A stretch of 64,000 nt of DNA from Halorientalis pallida (lineage in GTDB: Archaea > Halobacteriota > Halobacteria > Halobacteriales > Haloarculaceae): assembly GCF_004118325.1 (NCBI RefSeq), contig NZ_RDFA01000001.1, forward strand, positions 418,424 through 482,423, read 5' to 3'. The first letter of the stretch is position 1. Each line of letters starts with the position of its first letter. Below the pieces are notes generated by a model that was not told where the DNA came from, searched no databases, and saw nothing but the letters and a program-made list of their open reading frames with translations. Shown in pieces: positions 26,872 to 36,326 of the stretch. Made by a program: the position numbers and the translations under genes.

Positions 26872-28260
26872 ATGTTGGCTTCCCAGGACGAGAACGCGAT
26901 TTCCGACGAGGAGTTGCTTACAGGAACGGGTAGCGGGGGCGTATTCGCGAGTGGCTATCTCAAAGACAAGCCGCTTATCGAGTACCTGGGAGCCGAAGAG
27001 CGCGTTGCATTTCTATTATCGAATAAGAAAAAGGGCGTCAGACGGGAGAGCGACGAGGACGCGACGGTGTTCACGCCGGGCGACGGGTTCCAGGCCATCG
27101 CGGCGATCACCGACACGCGCGTCCTCTTCGTCGTCGGTGACAGCAACGGGACGGGCGATACCTCGTTCGCGGTGCCGTACACGGAGATCGAGGACGTGAA
27201 GACCCGGAGTGGGGTGCTCACGAAAGGCGTCGACATCTGGACGACCGAGGGCGTCAAGTGGCACTTCGCGGTCCGGAGTACCGTCGACATCGAGCCGGCG
27301 GTGGAGTACCTGGAGCGGGCCGCGGTCGTCTGGTCGCGCGTCGAGAGCCAGCTCAGACACGCTCGCAAACACCTCGTGGACGTCGACGACCGGCTCTCCG
27401 ACGACGATCACGACGCAGCCCGTGCGGCCGCCAGCACGGCCAGGAATCACATCGAGGAGGCCCAGCGGAAGGCCCCGGAGCTGACGACCAACCGGGACGA
27501 CGCCGTCTGGGAGCGCGTCCACGAGGTCGAACAGCGCCTCGACGCGAGCGTCATGAACATCCACGTCTCGCGGGCGAAGAAACACGCGACGACGGCCAAC
27601 GACGAGTGGCGACGGGAGCAGTACAACAACGCCTACGACGCGTTCCTGAAGGCACGGAAACAGTACGAGCGGGCGCTGGACATCGCGCGCGACCACGACT
27701 TCCCGGAGGAGAGCGACATCCGGGAGCGCGCCGACACGGTGACACAGAGCCTGGACCACCTCTCGAAGTCGCCGCTCCGGCGCGCCGAGACGGCCGCCGA
27801 ACGCGCCAGGGACGCGGACGGACCGGTCGTCGCGGCCGAACAGTTCGAGGTCGCGCTGGAACGGTACCAGACCGCGCTCGTCCTCGACTGGGGCAGCGAC
27901 GAACAGCGGTTCGCGGGCAACAGCGACGAGTTGCGCGGGACTATCGAACGCGTCGTCGGCGAACTCGTTCACACGCGTCACCTGGTCGCCGCGTACCACC
28001 GGGCCGCGGGTGACCGGCTCCTGACCGCTGGCTCCCCGGACGCGGCGCGGGCGGCCTACGGAAACGCCCGCTCGGAGATCGAGCAGGCGTTGACGGTCGC
28101 GAGAGAGCTGAAACCTCGGCTACGGCCGATTCTCGAAGCGTCCGCCGACACGATCGCCGAGCTGATCGCCCTCGCCGAGGAGCCAGCCGGCGAGGACTTC
28201 GAGTTCGTGGGCGACATGCCCGACGGCGATCCACGGACCCGCCGGCTCTCGAACGACTGA
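26872..28260 (+). CDS. PH-like domain plus helical-repeat protein, copy 1
   Basis: The 462-residue soluble protein has an N-terminal bacterial PH/GRAM-like domain (about 30-150): strands around AIAAITDTRVLFVVGD and SFAVPYTEIEDVKTRSGVLTKGVDIWT follow that fold. The rest (150-440) is almost entirely alpha-helical with TPR-like pairs rich in A, R and E (for example YNNAYDAFLKARKQYERALDIA), and a short acidic tail ends it. It is a paralogue of the protein at 30577-31875. The two flank an adenine DNA methyltransferase in one direction with short gaps. The function is unknown; a membrane, DNA or partner scaffold is possible. Confidence 0.75.
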   Translation: MLASQDENAISDEELLTGTGSGGVFASGYLKDKPLIEYLGAEERVAFLLSNKKKGVRRESDEDATVFTPGDGFQAIAAITDTRVLFVVGDSNGTGDTSFAVPYTEIEDVKTRSGVLTKGVDIWTTEGVKWHFAVRSTVDIEPAVEYLERAAVVWSRVESQLRHARKHLVDVDDRLSDDDHDAARAAASTARNHIEEAQRKAPELTTNRDDAVWERVHEVEQRLDASVMNIHVSRAKKHATTANDEWRREQYNNAYDAFLKARKQYERALDIARDHDFPEESDIRERADTVTQSLDHLSKSPLRRAETAAERARDADGPVVAAEQFEVALERYQTALVLDWGSDEQRFAGNSDELRGTIERVVGELVHTRHLVAAYHRAAGDRLLTAGSPDAARAAYGNARSEIEQALTVARELKPRLRPILEASADTIAELIALAEEPAGEDFEFVGDMPDGDPRTRRLSND

Positions 28261-28320
28261 TCCACCCCGTCTTCTGCGTAAAGCCACTCCGTGACCCGTC
28301 GGTCCCGACCGCGGACGGGA

Positions 28321-28328
28321 GTTATTTG
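28321..28328 (+). promoter_or_regulatory. TATA-like box of the methyltransferase gene
   Basis: The sequence gttatttg lies 27-34 bp before the ATG at 28355. This suggests that the methyltransferase has its own, probably leaderless, transcript besides any read-through from the upstream gene. Confidence 0.4.
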
Positions 28329-28354
28329 ACAGGGCCGCCCGAACCCGGGAGCGA

Positions 28355-30532
28355 ATGGCCCTGTTCCGGGAGTTCGACGCCGACGCGCAGCAGACAGCCT
28401 ACCGGACCGCGGCACGGGACCGACTCGCCGCGGACGGCCCGCTCGCCGCGGCCCGCGACCGCTGGGCGTCGTTCGTCCGGACGAGCCACGGCGACGTGTT
28501 CGCCGCCCTCGAGGCTGAGGACCCCGTGGATCGAGCGTTCGTCGAGACCTGCTACGTGGACTTCCTGCTCGACTGCCTGCTCGATGCCGTCGAGGGCGAG
28601 ACGGACGTGTCGATCAGGAACCGGGAACCGGGCACGAACACGGGCGCCACCGGCGTCGCGCTCGGGGACCTCCACGACCGCGTGCTTCCGCCGGAGCAGG
28701 GGCGAGAGCGGGTGACGTCGGCCGTCGACGAGGGGAGTCTGCGTCGGCTATCCGCTGCCCGGCTCCGGGACCTCTACACGGACGTGGTCTCCCGAGACGT
28801 GCGACTCGCGCTCGGTGAGTACTACACCCCTCGCGGTGTGGCGGACCTCGCGGTCGAGGCGCTGCCGGCGTCGGTAGCCGACGCGAGCGTCCTCGATCCG
28901 GGCTGTGGCTCCGGCGTGTTCCTGACGGCCGCACTGGATCGGCAACGCGCGGCCTGGACCGGTTCGGCCGACGATCTCCTCGACACCGCCGTCGCCTCGG
29001 TCGTCGGTATCGACCTGAATCCGGTCGCGGTCAAGTCGGCCACGCTGGCGTACTGCACGGCGCTGTTCGACGAACTCGAAGCGACGGATCGGGATCGGTT
29101 CGCGGTCCCGGTCTTCCTGACCGACGCACTCGGGCTCACACGGAGCGACGAGGTCGAGTTCCGCGGCCGCTCGCTCGACCTGGCGTTCGATGCCCTCGTG
29201 GGAAACCCACCGTGGATCCCCTGGGAGCGCCTCTCGGAGCGGCTCAAGGACCGCTGGCGGGACCAGTACGTCGAGCCGCTCGGCCTCCAGCCCCACGAGG
29301 GGGTGGCCGCCAGATTGGGGCATAGCAACGACGACGTGTCGGTGCCGTTCGCCTGGACCTGCGTCCACCGCTACCTCCGGTCGGGTGGGGCGGCGGCGTT
29401 CGTCCTGAAACGCGACCTGATGCGGGGCCCGGCCGGGGCGGTCCTCCGGCGACTGCAGGTCGGCGACCGGTCGCTCGCGCTGGCGGACGTCCAGGACCTC
29501 TCTGCGCTCGATCCGTTCCCGGCGGTCGGGGCCAACGCCGCCGTCTACGCGTTCGAGGCCGACGCCGAGCCGTCCTTCCCCGTGCCGGCGACGGTCCGGA
29601 CGCCCGACGACGACACGGCCGACTTCGGTTCGGGGGCGGCCGTCCGGACGAGTACGGCGTCGACGGCGACCGAACTCGTGCCGCTGGACCCCGACGACGC
29701 GACGACGCCGTGGCTCCGGGCCGACGCCGAGCGGGCGGCGCTGGGCAACTGCTCCCACGAGATCAGACACGGACTGAAAGACGACGCCAACGACGTGTTC
29801 GGCCTCTCCCGGGACGAGCTGGACGGGCTCGAACACGACCTCGTGTATCCGTATCTCAAGTCGCGACACGTCAGAAAGTGGGGGCTGACGGGCCACGACC
29901 TGCGTCTGATCCCCCAGGAGCAGGCCGGCGAGGACAACGAGGCGTGGCTCCGGGAGGAGCACCCCGAGACCTACGACTACCTGGCCGCCAACCGCGAGCA
30001 GTTGACCGACCGCTCCTCGTCGTGGCTGGACCGGGGCCCCTTCTACTCGGTGTTCGGACTCGGCACGTACACCTGGGCCGACTACAAGGTCGCGTGGTGT
30101 CGGCTGGGATTCAAGCCCCACTTCACCGTCGTCTCGACGCGGGCGGACCCGGACCTCGGCGAGAAACAGGTGATTCCCGGCGATCACTACATGTTCGTCG
30201 CGACCGACGACCGGCGGACGGCGCACTTCCTCTGTGCGCTGCTCAACGCCGCACCGTACCAGCGGACCCTGCGGGACCTCTCCTCGAACGGGAAGGCCAG
30301 TCTCTCGAAGTCGGTGGTCTCGGAACTCGACCTCCCCGAGCCCGCCGACTGTCCGCACAGCGACCGGCTGGCGGACCTGTCGGTCGCCGCACACGATCGG
30401 GTCGCCGCGGGCGACGGATCGCCGGACGACGACCCGGAGCTGTCGGCCATCGAGATCGAGATCGACCGGCTCGTCGAGGAGTGGCTGGCCGGCGACGGTG
30501 CTGTCGTCTCACCGGAGGTACCAGGCGAGTGA
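28355..30532 (+). CDS. N6-adenine DNA methyltransferase (Eco57I/type IIG-like, without visible nuclease domain)
   Basis: The 725-residue protein has a helical N-terminal region with GEYYTPRGVADL (154-165), SAM motif I DPGCGSGVF (181-189), an acidic residue at VGIDLNPVAV (217-226), catalytic motif IV NPPW (284-287), and a C-terminal half resembling TaqI/Eco57I target-recognition regions (LKSRHVRKW; NGKASLSKSVVSELDLP). Gamma-class N6 methyltransferases of this length are often fused to a PD-(D/E)xK nuclease; I see none at the N-terminus. It may be a solitary epigenetic methylase or one part of a system with the flanking PH-like/helical-repeat proteins. Confidence 0.85.
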   Translation: MALFREFDADAQQTAYRTAARDRLAADGPLAAARDRWASFVRTSHGDVFAALEAEDPVDRAFVETCYVDFLLDCLLDAVEGETDVSIRNREPGTNTGATGVALGDLHDRVLPPEQGRERVTSAVDEGSLRRLSAARLRDLYTDVVSRDVRLALGEYYTPRGVADLAVEALPASVADASVLDPGCGSGVFLTAALDRQRAAWTGSADDLLDTAVASVVGIDLNPVAVKSATLAYCTALFDELEATDRDRFAVPVFLTDALGLTRSDEVEFRGRSLDLAFDALVGNPPWIPWERLSERLKDRWRDQYVEPLGLQPHEGVAARLGHSNDDVSVPFAWTCVHRYLRSGGAAAFVLKRDLMRGPAGAVLRRLQVGDRSLALADVQDLSALDPFPAVGANAAVYAFEADAEPSFPVPATVRTPDDDTADFGSGAAVRTSTASTATELVPLDPDDATTPWLRADAERAALGNCSHEIRHGLKDDANDVFGLSRDELDGLEHDLVYPYLKSRHVRKWGLTGHDLRLIPQEQAGEDNEAWLREEHPETYDYLAANREQLTDRSSSWLDRGPFYSVFGLGTYTWADYKVAWCRLGFKPHFTVVSTRADPDLGEKQVIPGDHYMFVATDDRRTAHFLCALLNAAPYQRTLRDLSSNGKASLSKSVVSELDLPEPADCPHSDRLADLSVAAHDRVAAGDGSPDDDPELSAIEIEIDRLVEEWLAGDGAVVSPEVPGE

Positions 30533-30576
30533 TTGATTAGGGTGGAGTGTCAACACAGCATAGTTACGGGATCACA

Positions 30577-31875
30577 ATGGGGGGCAGCACGAACGCAGAG
30601 CACGCGGTGTCGAGGGACGGCGGTGGGCACGGCTACCTCGCGGGGGTGACACTCGAGGACTTCTTCGAGGGCACCGAAGAGCCGGCGCACGTCCTGACGA
30701 ACGAGAAACGAGGGATCAAACACGAGGACGGCGACGGCGAGCGTGTCGTCAAGCCCGGCTCGGAGTGCAACGCCGTCGCGGCGGTGACCGACGAGCGCGT
30801 CCTGTTGCTCGTCGGTGGCAACGAGGACGGTAACGGACAGAATCGGAGTGTGTCGCTGCCGTACACGGAGATTCGCTCCGTCGAGGCAAAGAGCGGCGTG
30901 CTCAAGAGCCGGCTGACACTGACCGCGCGGACCAGCGACCGGTACACGTTCTGGCTCGGCGGCCGCGAGGACTACAGCCACGTCGAGGAGTACGTCGAGC
31001 AGGCCATCTCCTACTGGGTGACCGTCGACCGCCGGCTGGAAAAAGCCAGGGAACACCTCTCGAGGGTCGAAGACAGGCTCGAAGACGGTGACCCGTCGAC
31101 GGCCCGGACCGCGATCACCCGGACCGAGGAGTTGCTCGAAGAGGCGGAGCAGGTGGCCGCGGACTTCCGCGACGGCGACCACGCCATGCACCGGCGGATC
31201 GCGCAACTGGAGACGCGGCTGTCGCTGGCGCGGATCCGGACCCACTGGACCAGGGCGCGCCAGCTGGCGGGCACCGCCGAGTCCGCCCGTACAGCGGGTG
31301 ACTACGTCGAGGCCTACGAGACCTACCGGCGCTCGCTGGACGAGTTCGAGCGCGCGATGGAGCGCTCGGAGGGCGTCGAGTACCACGCCTCCGACGACAT
31401 GGCCGCGGAAGTGGCCGGCGTCGAGAAGGCCATCGACGAAGTGACCGGCGCCCCGCTCAGGGAAGCCACCGAGGCCTGCGAGGCCGCGACCGACGCTACC
31501 GACCGCGAGACGGCCGTCGACCGCTGGGAGAGGGCGCTCGACGTCTGTCACGAGGCGCTCACGCTCGTCCTCCGCCGCGAAGACGTGTTCGACGGCGATC
31601 CCGACTCGCTGCGCTTCCAGGTCGAGTGGACCGCACAGAAACTGGTCGAGGCCCACCGGACCGTCGCGGAGGCGGCCCGGGACCGCGGCGACGACGCGCG
31701 CGAGACCGGCGACACGACGACGGCCCGCGAGGCCTACTATCGCGCCCGTGACCACTACGAGGCCGCCCGACAGGTCGCCGCCGAGTTCCGGTCGTGTGAC
31801 CCGGCCCGGTTCGAGCGTGCCCTGGCGGATCTCCCCGAAGCCGGCGACGCCGAGGCGGTCGACGCCGCCGTCTGA
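30577..31875 (+). CDS. PH-like domain plus helical-repeat protein, copy 2
   Basis: The 432-residue paralogue of the 26872-28260 protein has the same order: a PH/GRAM-like domain (AVAAVTDERVLLLVGG, SLPYTEIRSVEAKSGVLKSRLTL) followed by TPR-like helices (DYVEAYETYRRSLDEFERAM; TAREAYYRARDHYEAARQVA). Both share the pattern of a helix pair after the PH domain, W-S/T-V-(E/D)-x(2)-L, and a run of alternating A/R/E helices. ATG at 30577 was preferred; GTG at 30547 is possible. The gene follows the methyltransferase by 44 bp, so co-transcription is likely. Function unknown. Confidence 0.75.
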   Translation: MGGSTNAEHAVSRDGGGHGYLAGVTLEDFFEGTEEPAHVLTNEKRGIKHEDGDGERVVKPGSECNAVAAVTDERVLLLVGGNEDGNGQNRSVSLPYTEIRSVEAKSGVLKSRLTLTARTSDRYTFWLGGREDYSHVEEYVEQAISYWVTVDRRLEKAREHLSRVEDRLEDGDPSTARTAITRTEELLEEAEQVAADFRDGDHAMHRRIAQLETRLSLARIRTHWTRARQLAGTAESARTAGDYVEAYETYRRSLDEFERAMERSEGVEYHASDDMAAEVAGVEKAIDEVTGAPLREATEACEAATDATDRETAVDRWERALDVCHEALTLVLRREDVFDGDPDSLRFQVEWTAQKLVEAHRTVAEAARDRGDDARETGDTTTAREAYYRARDHYEAARQVAAEFRSCDPARFERALADLPEAGDAEAVDAAV

Positions 31876-31942
31876 CCTCGTTCTCATCCCCTGAGAACCC
31901 CCGTCTCGTTCTTGACCACCCGTCCGTAACTCCCGAGTACCC

Positions 31943-32104
31943 ATGAGCGAAGACACCGACGGACGCTGTACCGGATTCGAGGTCGGGAACGGCGACTACA
32001 TCGTCTGTAATCCCGACAACGCTCACGAGTGGATCCGGTCGGACACCGCCGTCGCGCTGGACGGACGCGAGCGGGAACGGGACAGTTCGACGCGGCCGCG
32101 CTGA
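31943..32104 (+). CDS. Small haloarchaeal protein (DUF7331-like)
   Basis: This 53-residue protein shows the compact pattern of a small haloarchaeal family: an acidic start, a short strand segment DYIVCNPDNAHEWIRSDTAVAL, and a polar tail. The phrase P-x-N-x(2)-(E/A)-W-I-x-S-D is the recognisable core. It is too short to carry catalysis, and its role is unknown. ATG follows gtaccc with no clear ribosome-binding site, as is common in haloarchaea. Confidence 0.65.
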   Translation: MSEDTDGRCTGFEVGNGDYIVCNPDNAHEWIRSDTAVALDGRERERDSSTRPR

Positions 32105-32168
32105 CGCAGGCGGCCCGACCGCGTTCCGGATCAGCCAGCTACATACGTCCAGCCGACGACGACCGATC

Positions 32169-32522
32169 ATGAGTACGTACCACGTGCGACGGGCCTTCGA
32201 GACCGTCGCGACCGTGAGTGCCGGCACGACGGGGACGGCAAAGAGCGACGCCGACGAATCGATCCGCGAGGCAGTCCGCGAGGCCGGCGGCGAGACGTTC
32301 GAGTCGGTCGACGCCGAGGCCACCGACGTGTTCGAGTTCCCGGCCGGCCCGTTCGATCCCTACCGGGTCACGGTGCAGGGGACGGTGACGGTAACCGTCG
32401 AGAGCGACGAGGAGGCCAGTGCGGCCGAGACTGGCGACCAGCTGATCGAGGACCTCCTGACGGCCGCACGGCTTGACGGCTGGGAGTATCTGGACGACAC
32501 GACGGTCACTGGCGCGGACTGA
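32169..32522 (+). CDS. Conserved-looking haloarchaeal hypothetical protein
   Basis: The 117-residue acidic protein has a short N-terminal helix region (RRAFETVATV), a central strand-rich stretch (FDPYRVTVQGTVTVTVE) and a C-terminal helix (GDQLIEDLLTAARLDGWEYLDD). Codon use is that of the core chromosome, which supports coding. No motif points to a function and no signal peptide or membrane segment is present. It lies 64 bp after the small DUF7331-like gene in the same direction. Confidence 0.55.
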   Translation: MSTYHVRRAFETVATVSAGTTGTAKSDADESIREAVREAGGETFESVDAEATDVFEFPAGPFDPYRVTVQGTVTVTVESDEEASAAETGDQLIEDLLTAARLDGWEYLDDTTVTGAD

Positions 32523-32550
32523 AGGCGCGAGCGGGGGTCGACCCCGCGGC

Positions 32551-32796
32551 TCAGAGATAGTCGTCGTCGGGGCCGCCGGCGGCCGGGTCCTCGGCGGTGT
32601 CCCACATGTCGTCGGCGTACTCGTCGGCCACGTCCGGCGCACCCCGGTCGTCGCTGGACACGTCCCGCGTGTACGCGTCCAGCCCCGCCGAGAGCAACTC
32701 CTCGACGGCCTCCTCTTCAGTGACGAACTCTTCGTCGACTAGCCGTTCGAACTGCGCGTGGACGTCCTGTGGAAGCGAAACTTCGACGGTCGGCAC
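32551..32796 (-). CDS. Small ribbon-helix-helix-like protein (DUF7120-like)
   Basis: The 81-residue protein begins MPTVEVSLPQDVHAQFERLVDEEFVTEEEAVEELLSAGLDAY, a strand followed by two helices typical of haloarchaeal ribbon-helix-helix proteins, then a long acidic tail. Such proteins are usually DNA-binding dimers. GTG at 32796 was chosen because relatives start exactly at this strand; ATG ten codons upstream is the other option. It diverges from the HtpX gene 95 bp away and might regulate it, but no operator is evident. Confidence 0.7.
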   Translation of the reverse strand: MPTVEVSLPQDVHAQFERLVDEEFVTEEEAVEELLSAGLDAYTRDVSSDDRGAPDVADEYADDMWDTAEDPAAGGPDDDYL

Positions 32797-32891
32797 GCTC
32801 GTCACTATCCGATCGTTCGGTTTCAATCTTTGGGCTTCGATGACAGGTTCGGGTCGACACGCCTTTGCTCGCGAGACGGTTACTCCCTTCC

Positions 32892-33833
32892 ATGGGTCGG
32901 CTGGGACTGCGAGCGCTCATGGCCGGCGTCGGCCTCTCCTTGCTCGTCGGCTACGGACTGGCCGCCTGGCTCGTCTATTCGCTACTGGTCTGGTTCTGGG
33001 AGAGTCGACCGCCGCTGTGGACGACGGTCGTCATCGTCGGCGTGACGACGCTCGTCGTCGGTTATCTCAGCTATCAGTACGGCACCAGCCAGTTGCTCGC
33101 GAGCGTCGACGCCGCCGATCTCCCGCGGGAGCGCGCGCCGGAACTGTACCGCCGTGCCGACCGCCTGGCCGCCGAGATGCGGATCGAGACGCCGCGACTC
33201 CTCGTCGCCGACATGGCGGTGCCCAACGCGCTGGCGCTTGGCAGTCCCGCCGACGGCGCGGTGGTCCTCGACCGGTCGCTGTTCCGCCTGCTCTCGCCGT
33301 CCGAACTGGAGGGTATCCTCGCCCACGAGTGCGCCCACCTGGAGAGTCGGGACAGCCTGGTCCAGACGCTGGCCTACAGCGGCCTGCGGACTGTCGTCGG
33401 GATCGTGACGGTCCTGCTGTCGCCCGCCCTGCTCTTTCTGACCGGGTTGGCCCGGGGCGTAGCCTGGATCCGCGGGCGCCCGACCCGGTGGGCCGAGGGG
33501 ACCGTCGGCCAGTTCCGCCTGCTGATCGGGAACGGCGTCGTCGTCCTCCTGTTCGTGCTGACGCTCGTGATCCGTGCCCACTCGCGCCGCCGGGAACTGG
33601 CGGCCGACGACCGCGCGGCCTCGGTGACCGGCGATCCGCTGGCGCTGGCTCGCGCGCTGGCCAAGATCGACCGCGTGCGCGACCCGAACTGGAGCCTGCT
33701 CTCCCCGCTGTACACCCGCGGCGACGAGGACGGCACGCTCGGGCGGGTTCTCTCGACGCACCCGGCCGTGGACGAACGGATCGAGCGCCTCCGCGGGCGT
33801 GCCCGGGGGACAGAGCCGCGGCGGATTCGGTAG
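32892..33833 (+). CDS. htpX: HtpX-like M48 membrane metalloprotease
   Basis: The 313-residue protease degrades misfolded membrane proteins. It has two N-terminal membrane helices (about 8-32 and 42-60), an S-N-A-L/NALALG block (MAVPNALALG), the zinc motif HECAH within ILAHECAHLESRD (about 139-151), two further membrane helices, and the third zinc ligand in RRRELAADDRAA. ATG at 32892 gives the usual MGRLGLRA start; an upstream TTG would add nine residues. Complete length and motifs indicate an active enzyme. Confidence 0.9.
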   Translation: MGRLGLRALMAGVGLSLLVGYGLAAWLVYSLLVWFWESRPPLWTTVVIVGVTTLVVGYLSYQYGTSQLLASVDAADLPRERAPELYRRADRLAAEMRIETPRLLVADMAVPNALALGSPADGAVVLDRSLFRLLSPSELEGILAHECAHLESRDSLVQTLAYSGLRTVVGIVTVLLSPALLFLTGLARGVAWIRGRPTRWAEGTVGQFRLLIGNGVVVLLFVLTLVIRAHSRRRELAADDRAASVTGDPLALARALAKIDRVRDPNWSLLSPLYTRGDEDGTLGRVLSTHPAVDERIERLRGRARGTEPRRIR

Positions 33834-33891
33834 TTTCAGCTCCCGAGCCGAACGACACCGCTAAGCCACCGTGGTCGAACCCCGAGACGAG

Positions 33892-34002
33892 ATGTGCTTT
33901 CCCACCCAGCAGACCTGTGTCGAGGACGGCTGTGAACGCGTCGCGATGACCCGGAGCCGCGTCTGCTTCGGCCACGCCGAGATCGACGAGATCGTCGGGT
34001 GA
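33892..34002 (+). CDS. Very small cysteine/histidine protein
   Basis: This open frame encodes 36 residues with C2, C9, C14, C25 and H28, a spacing that could hold one zinc ion. Codon use (GC-rich third positions) matches the core genome and the ATG follows a purine-rich cgagacgag. Haloarchaea have many such small zinc proteins. With no recognised family it remains a moderate call. Confidence 0.5.
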   Translation: MCFPTQQTCVEDGCERVAMTRSRVCFGHAEIDEIVG

Positions 34003-34042
34003 GGACGAACCTTCATGTCGCTCGCTCGTCTTCTGTCGGTCG

Positions 34043-34873
34043 ATGACCGACGAAACGGGGGACTCGTGGCTGGCCGACAACTGGCGGCGGGTGGCGCTGG
34101 GCGTCGTCCTCGCGGTCGTGGTCCTGCTGGCGGTCGTGATCGGCGCGGTGTGGCTCTACAGCGGCCACCTCTACCGCACCAGTTATCAGAGCGAGTACAC
34201 CTACGAGGTGACGCTCGCGACCAACGGGACGCTGACGAACGCGACGATCTATCTACCGGTCCCCGAAGCGTCCGACGACGCCGACCTCGGCGCGGCCGCC
34301 GTCGAGAGGGGCACCAACCGATCCGGGCCGCTGGCCTACGAGGTGGTCGAGACAGAACGGGGCCCGATGCTCGCGGTCTCGGCGGACGAGTGGACCGTCA
34401 CGCCGGAGTACTACCAGTTTATCGAGCGGAACGGTCGCGGCGAACGCGTCGTGATCTCCGAGTCCGAGTACGACCCCGACGACCCCTCGATGGTCGTCGA
34501 CGACAGTCGGAGCGTCCGGTTCGAGGTGACCGTGCCCGTCGACCGGAGTATCGACACCGGGACGCCGTGGGCCGGCGAGCCCCTGCTCCGACCCCGGGTC
34601 GACCGCCGACCGAGCGACTGTGACTTCCCCGGCCCCGACTGGCGCGAGTGTTACGCCTACGACGCCGCGGTGTCCGCGAGCTACGACACGGCCGGCGACA
34701 CCGAGGTCTACGCGTCGGCGACGCTGTACGGCACGAACGCCTGGTGGGTGTTCGGCTGGAGCTACGACGAGTACCGCGACGACGTGACGGTGACGCTGGA
34801 CGGCCCACAGAACGGCTGGACGGCGGTCACCGGCACCCTCGAAACCGACACGGACCAGCGCGAGCCGCCCTGA
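34043..34873 (+). CDS. Membrane-anchored exported protein of unknown function
   Basis: The 276-residue protein has a short cytoplasmic N-terminus, one membrane helix (about 17-40, VALGVVLAVVVLLAVVIGAVWLY) and an outside domain that is acidic and strand-rich with N-glycosylation-type sites (NGTLTNAT). Three cysteines (in CDFPG and REC) may form a disulfide. No family is recognised. The convergent carotenoid oxygenase gene ends one base beyond its stop. Confidence 0.65.
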   Translation: MTDETGDSWLADNWRRVALGVVLAVVVLLAVVIGAVWLYSGHLYRTSYQSEYTYEVTLATNGTLTNATIYLPVPEASDDADLGAAAVERGTNRSGPLAYEVVETERGPMLAVSADEWTVTPEYYQFIERNGRGERVVISESEYDPDDPSMVVDDSRSVRFEVTVPVDRSIDTGTPWAGEPLLRPRVDRRPSDCDFPGPDWRECYAYDAAVSASYDTAGDTEVYASATLYGTNAWWVFGWSYDEYRDDVTVTLDGPQNGWTAVTGTLETDTDQREPP

Positions 34874-34874
34874 T

Positions 34875-36284
34875 TCACGGCTCGGCGAAGTACCGTCCGT
34901 GGAAGCCGAAGGGGACCGCGTGGGGCAGGCGGGCCCGCGCCCGTAGCGTCAGCGTCTCCGCGTCGAACACGAGCAGATACGTCCGCTCGGCGTCGGTGTC
35001 GAGCGCGGGCGCGAGGACGACCCCCTCGTCCTCGCTGTCGGCGTCGGGACGCTGGACCATTCGCGGCTCTTCGACGTAGGTTCCGTCTTCCCACCACTCG
35101 GTGGCGGAGCCCGCCTCCACGTCCACCTTCACCAGCCCGTTGGCCCCGGCGCGGTCGGTCGCCTGGCCGTAGGCGTACCGGTACGGTTTCGTCCGGACGG
35201 CCGGCGGCACCGTCGGGAGTTCGATCCCGCCGGGATGGCGGCGCTCGTCGTCGACCTCGCCCGACCCGGGGTCGACCCGGTAGCGGTAGAGGTGCCCGTC
35301 CGGCGCGCCCGCGAAACCGCCGGAGCGGAGTTCCTCCAGCGACAGCGCGTCCACGATGTCGGCGTCCTCGAAGGCCACGAGATCCAGGACGACCGCACCG
35401 TCGCGCTCGAAGGCATTCACGTGGTGGAAGACGAAGAAGGGGTCGACGGTGGGATCGGCGACGATTTCGCCCGTCGACCGGTCCAGCACGACGATTCGGG
35501 TCCCCGCGGCGGCGTCGTACGAGAGCATCCCCGCGAACCCCTCGGTCCAGGGAGCCAGCCCGCGGAGTACGTCGATGTGGAGCGGCGGCTCCAGCAGGAC
35601 GACGTAGTCGGGCGTGACGGCGATGTCGTGAACGTAGCCCGGTCCTTCGGCCGTGACGCGCCCGATCTCCTCGCGCCGGTCGCTCCCGTGGGGGACCCGA
35701 TACACGTAGTACTCCGTCCGCCGGCCGAAGGAGAGCCCGTAGCCGACGGACTCCTCGCGGTGATCGTCGACGACGTAGTGCGCCGTCGCCATCTGGGTCG
35801 ACACGCCGTCCTCGAAGGTGAACTCGCCGACAGTCTCCAGGGTGTGGGGATCGAACTCGATCCAGCGAGGGACCTCGGTCTGGGCGACGTACCGGTCACC
35901 GATGCGAGTGAGGTGGACGTTGGCGTTGTCGGTCGGCTCGGGTGGTCCCAGGGCCCGAATCCACCGGCGGAGTTCTGCCAGGCCGTTCGCGCCGGTGGCG
36001 AACTGGCGGGTGGGTTCGCCGGCCTCGGCGCGGTCGTAGGCCTCGGTCCGGAGAAAGCGGTTGGTGTACTCGATCTCGCCCTCGTCGAAACTGTACCGGC
36101 GAAGCATGGCGAGACCGTCGAACCAGTGGTTGACGCCGCCGCCGGCGTCGAACCGCCCCGGCCCGTTGCGGATCAGCGTCCCCGAGAGCCACGCCGGCAC
36201 GGTGCCCGAAACCGGCAGGGACTCCCCCGTCCGTTCGTCGGTCAGCGACCGAAACCCCAGTTGCGCCGCCGTAGATCGTGACAC
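34875..36284 (-). CDS. Carotenoid cleavage oxygenase (RPE65/apocarotenoid family)
   Basis: The 469-residue beta-propeller enzyme cleaves carotenoids or apocarotenoids at a double bond using non-heme iron. The four propeller histidines are present: in TAHYVVDD, GYVHDIAV, FFVFHHVNAF and GFHGRYF at the C-terminus. Together with Brp/Blh it could be a source of retinal, or it may break down bacterioruberin-type pigments. No ATG lies near the start; GTG at 36284 (VSRSTAAQLGFRSL) was chosen, with GTG at 36293 three codons upstream also possible. The neighbouring gene is a cytochrome P450. Confidence 0.87.
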   Translation of the reverse strand: MSRSTAAQLGFRSLTDERTGESLPVSGTVPAWLSGTLIRNGPGRFDAGGGVNHWFDGLAMLRRYSFDEGEIEYTNRFLRTEAYDRAEAGEPTRQFATGANGLAELRRWIRALGPPEPTDNANVHLTRIGDRYVAQTEVPRWIEFDPHTLETVGEFTFEDGVSTQMATAHYVVDDHREESVGYGLSFGRRTEYYVYRVPHGSDRREEIGRVTAEGPGYVHDIAVTPDYVVLLEPPLHIDVLRGLAPWTEGFAGMLSYDAAAGTRIVVLDRSTGEIVADPTVDPFFVFHHVNAFERDGAVVLDLVAFEDADIVDALSLEELRSGGFAGAPDGHLYRYRVDPGSGEVDDERRHPGGIELPTVPPAVRTKPYRYAYGQATDRAGANGLVKVDVEAGSATEWWEDGTYVEEPRMVQRPDADSEDEGVVLAPALDTDAERTYLLVFDAETLTLRARARLPHAVPFGFHGRYFAEP

Positions 36285-36326
36285 AGGTAGCACAGGTGGC
36301 CGACGGTAATCAAGGTGTGGGCGGCC

